Source: Planctomycetota bacterium
Lineage (GTDB): Bacteria; Planctomycetota; PUPC01; JACPCR01
Length of the DNA: 24,706 bases
NCBI GenBank assembly: GCA_030740295.1
Contig: JASLXP010000737.1
Span: 1 to 24,706, forward strand
Reading direction: 5' to 3'
Shown here one piece after another: positions 16,701 through 23,475 of the stretch. Below the pieces are notes generated by a model, which was given only the letters and a program-made list of their open reading frames with translations, had not been told where the DNA came from and searched no databases. How positions within the stretch are numbered: position 1 is the first letter of the stretch; every line of letters starts with the position of its first letter. A program made the position numbers and the translations under genes.

Positions 16701-17059
16701 TAGGAACGCCCCTGCTTGCGCACGGCAGGATCGATCCCAGGCACTTCTTTAATTCGCTCTTCAATATCTTCTCTGTAAGTCAAGACCTTCAGTGGAATCG
16801 TAAGCGGTTGCCGGTTTCCGATTCGTATACTGATTTCCTCGCCACTCATCCCCCGCTCGGAACGGAGATAGAAACGAGTGCGCGTTCGGCCTTGCCCAGG
16901 CTTCGTTCGATCCAAGAGGCAGACACCTGCAGGAAGTCCCAGTTCTGCAGGGCTCTCAGGGGGAACATCCAGCTCCAGCCAGAAAATCTGTTCTACTACC
17001 GGAACAGGTGCCGGGCCGATGCTGGGTGACGAAGAATGTTGAAATGGATCAGGAAGCAT
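13712..17059 (-). CDS. Heparinase II/III-like protein (putative polysaccharide lyase)
   Basis: A 1115-residue protein with the layout of heparinase II/III-type lyases, which cleave uronic-acid polysaccharides by beta-elimination: an alpha-toroid-like helical region (about 240-570), then a beta-sandwich starting at MDGVGFVFLESR. The diagnostic GHHHQDNLNIEMFARG (619-634) carries the conserved His and the H-x-D-N core. Ahead of the helical part is a four-cysteine knuckle, Cys176/Cys179 (CPDCG) and Cys205/Cys208 (CPLCK), likely binding zinc, followed by the RLPSNDY segment common in bacterial relatives. No signal peptide follows the ATG at 17059, and an in-frame stop shortly upstream leaves no earlier ATG. 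The last 450 residues are mostly beta-strand and not assigned. It may use an unrecognised export route or act inside the cell. Substrate unknown. Confidence 0.85.
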   Translation of the reverse strand: MLPDPFQHSSSPSIGPAPVPVVEQIFWLELDVPPESPAELGLPAGVCLLDRTKPGQGRTRTRFYLRSERGMSGEEISIRIGNRQPLTIPLKVLTYREDIEERIKEVPGIDPAVRKQGRSYYTDEMIDRAEANMRKHPSLSETTMARTRYDGLSDELLFQSLPSWNVPRQCYSNWPCPDCGEKIFETSTYYAWEYSDDLPPFKVACPLCKRRLPSNDYANDDFTSGEFPDDGWGWDDGTGDRNSFSGWVAYNNHRLVWEGLGPALERLSLRYLLFNDEEAAHRAVILLSRLAYVYPGMNLRWQQVRPDFLRPGRVLIDGNWERKGMLVPACRAYDAIFEWMGKAQGAAEFIGTKDDAIQSPDDLKSLIETYLIQLFGWDWIRRELSGGNMCAREADLADFALCADMGHVSERWIEELFTRAHNSGADIGGFDDEVFVNTMHREGPVMIAGIGYATGYVNPRSDLAESLLRQASNRWEERCNLYDASLYPKFRAEFDTWIDFLVAGQFGPSYGDSGGGPGGAKYPAGLLSRMGRAYMRAWKHWKTDKLAQAIHQLGEPRPGLFEEDFWPEIKARAEAAEAEPPLESRAMDGVGFVFLESRPQAENVDERAGIALRYGLSKGHHHQDNLNIEMFARGCSVAPELGYPGWAHPLGNTNHVAHHNTGMIDRAKQYEDAISRGTLELFAAAPEASFVEVSAEPGGFPNRTYRRAVCLADGPGGNVYMLDVLRLAGGTIRTCCFSGPPFDDFGSSIHKWLPGDPVGDPDSSKEHLHLADDLNRGWKVNILDPEHAADDESVWADWKYLENDVRMRLTFLGNQGRRYIRARCGKPDIPPIRYFFAEEEVEDGASEFVSLWQPYEGQPFILDAVKLPVTGAAPGEFQPVAVQITLDGDQVDTFFYSQQPETLLQCGEFQFQGSFGYWSELNGTMRAIHLVNGARLTKGDEGIPDMPPPFHAQIDEADYRNNRLRLSAPLPDDLEDKDMLIYIKGGKHRTAYHIGEVQPDRREIILDHDALIYRSKLDEVGSDRRHLVCEIPPPFEASSGFKPGHYDGATLTGEDFEKKCRVIRVEENRIYADAELKEDDFPARPDGRRMVCVYDMGAGDEVSVYRSVFQRWPER

Positions 17060-17153
17060 GTTGAGTGACGCTTGGAAGGTGAATGGACGTAGACATTGAA
17101 ATCGAAGGGCAACGAGGGCCTGGCACGCCCGCGTTGCATGTGTTCAGCGTGTT

Positions 17154-17318
17154 AGCCCCGAAGGGGCGGAGGCAAATAGCCCCGGGTTTTAACCCGGGGA
17201 AACGGGATAAACTATCTATAGCCCCGAAGGGGCGAGGGCAACGTCGCTCGATTTCCCGTCGCCCCTTCGGGGCTTGACTCGATATGTTTGCGTGCACCCC
17301 GGGTTAAAACCCGGGGCT
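17154..17318. repeat. Nested inverted palindromic repeats (composite REP-like element)
   Basis: Two kinds of self-complementary unit occur in mirror-image order. Type A, AGCCCCGAAGGGGCG, is at 17154-17168 and 17220-17234 and inverted at 17260-17274. Type B, 22 bases built on CCCCGGGTT/AACCCGGGG, is at 17178-17199 and exactly inverted at 17297-17318. The order B-A-A'-B' makes a large potential cruciform centred near 17247, each arm of which is itself a hairpin. It occupies the 414-bp gap between the heparinase-like gene and the LVIVD gene. No coding sequence is seen in the gap. Confidence 0.9.
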
Positions 17319-17327
17319 ACCCGCCTA

Positions 17328-17425
17328 AGTCCCTTCGGGACACAATTCACAGGCGCTAGACAGATATCCGGCGTCTCGCCGGCCAGGCGACCTACGGTCG
17401 CTCCCGTTGCCAGCGGGACGCTGGC
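17328..17425. repeat. Run of short three-base-loop hairpins next to the composite element
   Basis: Directly after the composite element come GTCCCTTCGGGAC (17329-17341), CCGGCG-TCT-CGCCGG (17368-17382), GCGACC-TAC-GGTCGC (17387-17401) and GCCAGCG-GGA-CGCTGGC (17409-17425). The last three have six- or seven-base arms and three-base loops, a common form of dispersed palindrome. The closest one ends 49 bases from the stop codon of the upstream (minus-strand) LVIVD gene, so any of them could stabilise or end that transcript. No T-run is present. Confidence 0.8.
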
Positions 17426-17473
17426 GTGCCCAGGTGGAACATCGAAGATTGCGGCCGGCTTTGATTTGCCTCA

Positions 17474-20400
17474 TCACTTTTCCCGACCGATGTACGTCTC
17501 GACGCTCCCTTTCGGCACCTGCGAACTGGACGGCGCGTTAAGGACCAGCATCCCACTAAGCGCCGGAACAAACAGGTGATCGAACCGTTTCCGGCCTACT
17601 GACCACTGATAACCTGCGTGGAACACGTCGAAGAGCTTAGGCGACTCCGGCTCTGAAATATCGAAGCATTCGATCTGACCGTAATTGCCGATGAAGAGGT
17701 AATCTCCGTCGACGAAGAGATCCTGGTAGAAATCGCCCCAGAGCGAACAGGGCGCTTCCGGCAGCATCGGATATGGATCGTAGGTGCTGAGCCACCGAGG
17801 TCTATTCAGATCTCGGGCGTCTACGATGTGGAGGTACATTGCCTTCGATCCCGACCTCGCCCCACGTGCGGTCAGATAGGCGATGCCCTTTCCGACCGCC
17901 ATGCCGGAGATCGTCTCCTGCATTTTTCCGGGACAGTAAGGTTTCAGATCGAGCGTCGCCTTGAGAACTGGGGCGGAAGGTTTCGACACATCAACGAGTG
18001 ATAGAGTTCCCTGTTTGTTGCCGACGTAGACCACGTTTCCGCCGGCACAGAGAGTATCGGCCCCGCCAACCTCCACTGTTCCTGCCAGCTTCGGTTTCGC
18101 AGCATTCTTCACATCGTAGACGAGCAGTGATTTGCCATGAATCACGTAGGCACGATCTCCCCAGACATCGATACAGGACCCGCGAGCCAGAATCGGTTTA
18201 TCTGCAGCATCCTTGAAGAGCCCAATCTCATTTGGCTGCGACGCGTCGCGTGCGTCAACGACGACCAGTCCCTTGCGCTGCCGGGGAACATAGATGAAAC
18301 CGTCCTTGCCCGCGATGGTCCGGTTGCCCCGGCGGGAGTTCCCATAAGGCAGCCAGGCGCCGTCCCAGTATTCGCCGCGCCGCTGGGGTTGTGCCGGCTC
18401 CTTTATGTCGATCAGGAAAACTGCCCCGCCGAATGTCTGCCACTGGTATGCGTGGTCCCCGTCGATCCAGAGCGCGTCCGATTCCCCTGCCGTTACCGCG
18501 CCTCCGACACGTGTTGGCTGGCTCGGCTCTTTGAGATCGAACAGCCACATCCCGTAATTGTAATCCGAGACATAAGCGGTGTTGTCGGCGATGGTGATGT
18601 TCCCGAACGCGCTCGGCCACGGATGCTCGTAAAGGCTGACCTGCTCGGCCTTCCCCTCGTCAAGAGCGAAAACGAACCATCTGCTCTTTGGAGAAGTGGC
18701 GCTGAGGCTGTACTGGCCGGGGCCGTGCTTGCCGTCGATCAGATAGAAGAGGTCTTGATGAAATGTGCCGAACAGGCGTCTGCCGCACCCTTTCGGGATT
18801 TCGATGGTGCCTGCTGGTCTGGAAGTAAGCGCTTTCCCCGCGAAGAGTTTCAGGATGTCGATCTGTTTGCCGTTCCGTAAGGCAATCCAGTCGGCCGATG
18901 CAGCGAGGAGACTGGTGATGAGTTTTCCCTTGTCATCTTTCTTCAAAGGGATCGCGCCGGGCAGGAGTTTGGGCTTATCCGGCCTAGCCAAATCCAGAAA
19001 ACGAAGCTCTGCATTGATACGAACGAGTGCTCTCGTCCCTTCAAGCAGTGCGAAGGAACCCGCTCCTTCGACCTGGCCCACTAGTCGCGGATAAAGGGGT
19101 GTCGAAATATCAAAGAGCGACAGCTCTTTCCCATTTCCGAAAACAGCAACGGCATCCTCTTCAAAAAGTTTGACCATCCGTCCGTAACGCCCCCGATCAA
19201 AACGAACGCGCCTGAGCGCTCCCGGCGAGTGAGGGTTCGAGAGATCGTCAACCAGAACCAGTCCACGTCGAGACGACTCGAAGAAACCGAAATTTCGGAA
19301 AAGAAACAGTTTGTACGAAAAGTACCACGAACCGATTTGGGACAGCACCCGGGGCCGCGCTCGATCCTGGCAGACCACGATGCTGTAGTGGCCCTCTCCC
19401 GGACCGACATAAGCAAGATTTCCCCGGACGGTGATGGTCGGCCCGGGCACGCCAAAGCCGGTCTGCTGGGTCCCGTGAAACGAAATCTTCTGATGACGAC
19501 CTTCAGAGAACTTCAGCCGTCCCGATTTCGGATCGATGGCCAGGACTCCATTGGGGACCTCGATGAAGGGCCAACCGGCTTCATCCGAAAGGTCGTAGCC
19601 TCTCGGCTGAATCGGATTCGCGAAGCCGTGCTTCCAGGCATATTCCGTCGAGCAAACGTCCATTCCGTCTACCTTGACAGAAATGCCCTTGCCGTATTCC
19701 TCAGTGACATCCTCCTGCTTCAGAGCCTTCCCATCGCTTCTCAAGAGCGGGCGGTCAGCTCCATCTTTCGAGCATCGGAAGGCGCCTGCCTTCCGCTCCA
19801 GCTCTTTCAGATATGTGGGCAGCTTCTGTTGCCAGCTTTCACCGGCCGCAAACAGTCTGCGAACTCCCTTCCCGCGCCCGGATCGAGCTTCAAACCAATA
19901 GATACCAGGGGAAAGCGGACGCGGAGAAACAGGAATCGACTCTGTGCCGTTGCCGGCAACACGAACGTCACGCTGCTGCCAGATTTCGTTCTTATGCGAA
20001 GGTTCTCCAAGCCGTCCGATCTTGAAGAAGACCTTTCCAATTCGCTCTGGGCCCTCGTTGCTCACCTTGATCTCAATCTGCACCTCTTCACCGGCATCTG
20101 TTTTGGTTTGGCTTGCGAGGTGAACGCGTAACCGGAAAGGAGAATCAAACCCCGGCTCGCCAAGAGTCAGACTGCAAGGGCCTTTTTCCTTTCCTACGCG
20201 GATAGCCTTGACTGCGAGTGGGAAGTCGGGCACGCGGTTGCCGTCCCCGCCTGTGACACGAAGGATTCCATCAACCGCGGGCTCGCCCAGAGCCAGAGCA
20301 GGAATCCTCACGCCGTCATTGGCATATCCGGTGAGGTCGGCAAAGTTCCCCTGATTCTTAACATGGAACGGCAGCGGAGCAGCGAGGTATTTCCAGCCTT

Positions 20401-21685
20401 CCCACTTGTCATTTCTGCTGAGCCGTTGAAGAAAGTATTCCTTGTTGCGATCCTGATAGAGCACGTCGACGTTGAGCGCGCCCCCGCCGTTTTTCAACCA
20501 GATGCCAACCTGTTGATGCGGCGTCGCGTCTGCCTTCCAGGTGGGATAAAGGTGTCCAGTCACTCGTAGCAGATCGACGGCACCCTTCTGTTCGGGCAGC
20601 TCGACGCTGACAGGGAATCGAACGGCCCCATCCGTCTCGCCCTGGAACTCCATCTTTACGGGTCCTTTACCGTACGCGCGCCAGTTGCCGGCGCGTCCCT
20701 GCTCCGGCCCGGCCCCGAACTCGAATGGAAATATGGGTGGCGGTGTGGATTGAAACCAGGATTCCTCGTGCGGGTTCTCGCCGCTGTAAAAAACGATCTG
20801 CTCGATCCGCACTGCATCGCCCAGCTTTTCGATGGTGAGCTGGTGCATCCCTTTGCCCAGCTCAATGGGTCGGTCTGATGAAATCCAATGCCACTGCCTG
20901 CCGTTCTGCTGGAACACCGTCTTCCGCAGTTCACCGTCAATACTCAGGTACAGGTTGCTGGCCATCTCTTCCATGGTCAGCCCTTCGAACATATTCTTTG
21001 CTTCGAAGAAAACGCGGGCCCAGAGCGTTGCTTTCCGTGGACGGCTCGTCTTGAAATAAGCACGGAGCCGGTCGTTTCCGCGATTCAACAGGGCAATCCA
21101 TTTTCCGCCTGATTTGTGAAGTGACGGAGACTCCTGAAACTCATCTGCAGGAATTTTCAGGCTGGTGCCACGCCACTGGATCGAGCTGCTCGGAAGGCCG
21201 GCCCCACCCAGCCAGGGCTGGGACCATGCCGGCCCGGATCCACCATAGAGGACAACCCGGTCGATCCGGTGACCGCTCTTACCGGCCGGCTCCACCTTGA
21301 TGGTATGCTGCGCTGCTTTCAGCTCGACCGCCCCGGCCTTCACCCAGTGCCAGACCTGGAAATTGCCGATGTCCCACCGTCCCCCATTGTTTTCGTTTCG
21401 TGCAGAAACCGGGAGCTCGGAATCGCCGATCTTGAGCATCATGTTGTCCTGGCCGTGCCAGGGAAAATATACGCGAGCCCAGACTTCAAAACGGCCTTTA
21501 TCAGTCTCGAATCGCGTCTGGATGAACCCCTTCTTGTCGTTAAAGAAAACGCCGCCCACCCCACCGAAGCTGCGCCGTTCAGCATGAATTTCAGTGAAGG
21601 CTTCCGCGTCCAGAATGATCGTTTCACCATTCGTAGGAAAGCAAAAACCAAAAGCCAACAGGATTAGAAATCTCATTCGTTTCAT
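17474..21685 (-). CDS. Large exported protein: carbohydrate-binding-like domains plus LVIVD beta-propeller
   Basis: A 1403-residue protein of unknown function. Residues 1-20 (MKRMRFLILLAFGFCFPTNG) form a signal peptide. Two similar beta-rich domains follow (about 21-150 and 168-305), both ending in an RID/RIEQIVxYxG strand; they resemble carbohydrate-binding jelly rolls. A third such region (about 330-500) and an Ig-like segment (505-615) lead to a conserved module at 664-729 (DGMDVCS, DLSDEAGWP, IDPKSGRLKFSEG). The rest holds about eleven LVIVD-type repeats (LSLFDISTPLYPRLVG, MWLFDLKEPSQPTRVGG, LSLVDVSKPSAPVLKA), presumably a beta-propeller. The ATG at 21685 is chosen because it starts the signal peptide; the reading frame continues upstream to 21994 but only across the next gene. 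It lies five bases after the preceding LVIVD gene's stop, so they share a transcript. Likely periplasmic or cell-surface. Confidence 0.85.
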   Translation of the reverse strand: MKRMRFLILLAFGFCFPTNGETIILDAEAFTEIHAERRSFGGVGGVFFNDKKGFIQTRFETDKGRFEVWARVYFPWHGQDNMMLKIGDSELPVSARNENNGGRWDIGNFQVWHWVKAGAVELKAAQHTIKVEPAGKSGHRIDRVVLYGGSGPAWSQPWLGGAGLPSSSIQWRGTSLKIPADEFQESPSLHKSGGKWIALLNRGNDRLRAYFKTSRPRKATLWARVFFEAKNMFEGLTMEEMASNLYLSIDGELRKTVFQQNGRQWHWISSDRPIELGKGMHQLTIEKLGDAVRIEQIVFYSGENPHEESWFQSTPPPIFPFEFGAGPEQGRAGNWRAYGKGPVKMEFQGETDGAVRFPVSVELPEQKGAVDLLRVTGHLYPTWKADATPHQQVGIWLKNGGGALNVDVLYQDRNKEYFLQRLSRNDKWEGWKYLAAPLPFHVKNQGNFADLTGYANDGVRIPALALGEPAVDGILRVTGGDGNRVPDFPLAVKAIRVGKEKGPCSLTLGEPGFDSPFRLRVHLASQTKTDAGEEVQIEIKVSNEGPERIGKVFFKIGRLGEPSHKNEIWQQRDVRVAGNGTESIPVSPRPLSPGIYWFEARSGRGKGVRRLFAAGESWQQKLPTYLKELERKAGAFRCSKDGADRPLLRSDGKALKQEDVTEEYGKGISVKVDGMDVCSTEYAWKHGFANPIQPRGYDLSDEAGWPFIEVPNGVLAIDPKSGRLKFSEGRHQKISFHGTQQTGFGVPGPTITVRGNLAYVGPGEGHYSIVVCQDRARPRVLSQIGSWYFSYKLFLFRNFGFFESSRRGLVLVDDLSNPHSPGALRRVRFDRGRYGRMVKLFEEDAVAVFGNGKELSLFDISTPLYPRLVGQVEGAGSFALLEGTRALVRINAELRFLDLARPDKPKLLPGAIPLKKDDKGKLITSLLAASADWIALRNGKQIDILKLFAGKALTSRPAGTIEIPKGCGRRLFGTFHQDLFYLIDGKHGPGQYSLSATSPKSRWFVFALDEGKAEQVSLYEHPWPSAFGNITIADNTAYVSDYNYGMWLFDLKEPSQPTRVGGAVTAGESDALWIDGDHAYQWQTFGGAVFLIDIKEPAQPQRRGEYWDGAWLPYGNSRRGNRTIAGKDGFIYVPRQRKGLVVVDARDASQPNEIGLFKDAADKPILARGSCIDVWGDRAYVIHGKSLLVYDVKNAAKPKLAGTVEVGGADTLCAGGNVVYVGNKQGTLSLVDVSKPSAPVLKATLDLKPYCPGKMQETISGMAVGKGIAYLTARGARSGSKAMYLHIVDARDLNRPRWLSTYDPYPMLPEAPCSLWGDFYQDLFVDGDYLFIGNYGQIECFDISEPESPKLFDVFHAGYQWSVGRKRFDHLFVPALSGMLVLNAPSSSQVPKGSVETYIGREK

Positions 21686-21690
21686 TGGAG

Positions 21691-23475
21691 CTACTCGATA
21701 ATGCGAAGCGTCACTTTCCCAAGCGGGCGTTGGGATGAACGAGGGACGCGAAACACTGAAGCAAACGACAGTTTCGGTGAGTAAAGGTAAGGGCCGGAAA
21801 CGACACCCATGCTCCAGGCATCCGTCGAAAACTCGCCCGCCCAGCCATAGGGCTCTCGCGCCAGCTTGAGCGGGTGCATCGGATCGCTGAAATCGTAAAC
21901 CTGGATGCCGGGGTAATACCAATTGGCGTAGAGATAATCTCCAACCACCCTCGCGTCCATCATGCGTCCGCCAGTGTCGAGCGGGCTGGCCCAAAGAGCC
22001 CGTGGAGCTTTACGATTGGAGATGTCGATGACCACGACGGATGGCTCCAAACCGTCGCCATAGAAATAGACTCGGTCTCCGACTACCTGGACATTCCAAT
22101 TGTTCCAGCCGGAAGGCTTGCGCACGACGGACGACAGATCCAACTTGCCGATCTCGGTCTGCCCGGCCTCGCCGATCTCGAAGACCTGGAGGAGCTCCCG
22201 TCCCGCGGGCAATGCAACCGTGACGAGGTCATCCCCAGCGAAACTGAATTTGATGGGGATGCCGGGAACAGGCAGAGGTGTTCGAGACCCGAGCTTTGGA
22301 GAAAGTGGGTTCTTCAGATCATAGGCCACCAGGTGATAGGCCCCCTTTTCAAATGAAACGGCGAAGAGTGAATCTCCCCTGACCTTAAAAGCCGCGTTCA
22401 CCAGGTTCAGCCGGAGCTCCGTTGCCAGTCGAATGGCGGAAGGTCTGGAGATGTCCAGTACTTTCAGACCGTATTGCCACATGTGGACATAGAGTGCGTT
22501 TGCTTTGCCCTGGTGATGCGACCGAGGGGTCCAGATGCCATCCCAGTAATATCCGATTTTTGTCGGCGAATCAGGGTCGGATACATCGATGGCCCAGAAC
22601 CCGCCACCTGCGGTCGAATCCGCGAAGAGAACTCCATCCTTAAAGTAGCCGTAATCCGATTCACCAGACACCGGCACTCCACCAATCAGATTGGGCTTCG
22701 CCGGATCAGAGATATCGAAACACCAGACCCCGAAACTGCGGTCGCCAATCCAGGCGCGCTTCTCATCGCTATCGACCCGAATCCCTCGCGGGTCGCCTTC
22801 ATCAGGAAAGTGGAAGGTCGCCAGTTTTCGAATCCTGTCAGGCTTGCTGATGTCCAGCAGGATCAGTCTGCCATGCTGGCCGTAAACGACGTTGTAGTCC
22901 CTGCCCCAACTGCCTGCGTCCAGCACCAGGGCCCGTCCGTCAGAGAGAATCGCCCCGCCCGACGAGCTCAGGATGGATTCGTCTTCGTAGATGCCCGCGA
23001 CCTTTGGCTTGGACGGCTGACGGACATCGATGAGCGCGAAGTTTCGGCTGCGCATTTCTTCTGCGAATGCCGCCGGCGCATAGCCGTGGGCAGGCCGGCC
23101 CAGAAGACTCAGCGGTCGGCCATTGTGATGCGAAAGTTTGCCGATCACTTTTGGCGAAGCCGGATTGCGCACGTCGACGATGCTGAGCCCACCGGCGCCA
23201 AGATAGACAAGACCATCGCTTATGCTGACGACCCGGCCTCCCCCGGCGGGGCACTGCCCCACGAGTCTGGGCTTATCCGGTTCTTTTATGTCCAGTACGT
23301 AGAAATAGGTGCCGCCGGACACGTAGAGCAGGTCACCGGATACCTCCGCCGAACCTGTGCGGTCTCCTCCCGGCAGCCGCCATCGGCCGAGTCGCCGTGC
23401 CGGCTGGCCGCCGCCGGAGTTCAACTCCAGCTTGAAAGTCTTTCCCGAGGCGGGGGGGAGCCCAGGTGCAGACAC
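21691..23475 (-). CDS. LVIVD beta-propeller protein, 3' part of a frameshifted gene
   Basis: About 590 residues made almost wholly of LVIVD-type repeats, each a strand ending in [VI]xDI.xPxxPxxxG: for example FYVLDIKEPDKPRLVG, LSIVDVRNPASPKVIG, VWCFDISDPAKPNLIGG, FWAIDVSDPDSPTKIG and IQVYDFSDPMHPLKLA; about ten are visible. The first possible start is a GTG at 23475, with no signal peptide and no ribosome site, and it overlaps the preceding fragment by 143 bases in another frame. The residues there continue naturally from that fragment, so I read this as the C-terminal part of one large protein separated by a single-base shift. The end (PRSSQRPLGKVTLRIIE) resembles the end of the adjacent 1403-residue paralogue. 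Function unknown; likely exported if joined. Confidence 0.8.
   Translation of the reverse strand: MSAPGLPPASGKTFKLELNSGGGQPARRLGRWRLPGGDRTGSAEVSGDLLYVSGGTYFYVLDIKEPDKPRLVGQCPAGGGRVVSISDGLVYLGAGGLSIVDVRNPASPKVIGKLSHHNGRPLSLLGRPAHGYAPAAFAEEMRSRNFALIDVRQPSKPKVAGIYEDESILSSSGGAILSDGRALVLDAGSWGRDYNVVYGQHGRLILLDISKPDRIRKLATFHFPDEGDPRGIRVDSDEKRAWIGDRSFGVWCFDISDPAKPNLIGGVPVSGESDYGYFKDGVLFADSTAGGGFWAIDVSDPDSPTKIGYYWDGIWTPRSHHQGKANALYVHMWQYGLKVLDISRPSAIRLATELRLNLVNAAFKVRGDSLFAVSFEKGAYHLVAYDLKNPLSPKLGSRTPLPVPGIPIKFSFAGDDLVTVALPAGRELLQVFEIGEAGQTEIGKLDLSSVVRKPSGWNNWNVQVVGDRVYFYGDGLEPSVVVIDISNRKAPRALWASPLDTGGRMMDARVVGDYLYANWYYPGIQVYDFSDPMHPLKLAREPYGWAGEFSTDAWSMGVVSGPYLYSPKLSFASVFRVPRSSQRPLGKVTLRIIE

Noticed and set aside
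21686..21994. Upstream extension of the 1403-residue LVIVD protein by 103 residues
   Set aside because: The extension lies entirely inside the preceding gene and is unlike protein; the ATG at 21685 starts a clear signal peptide.
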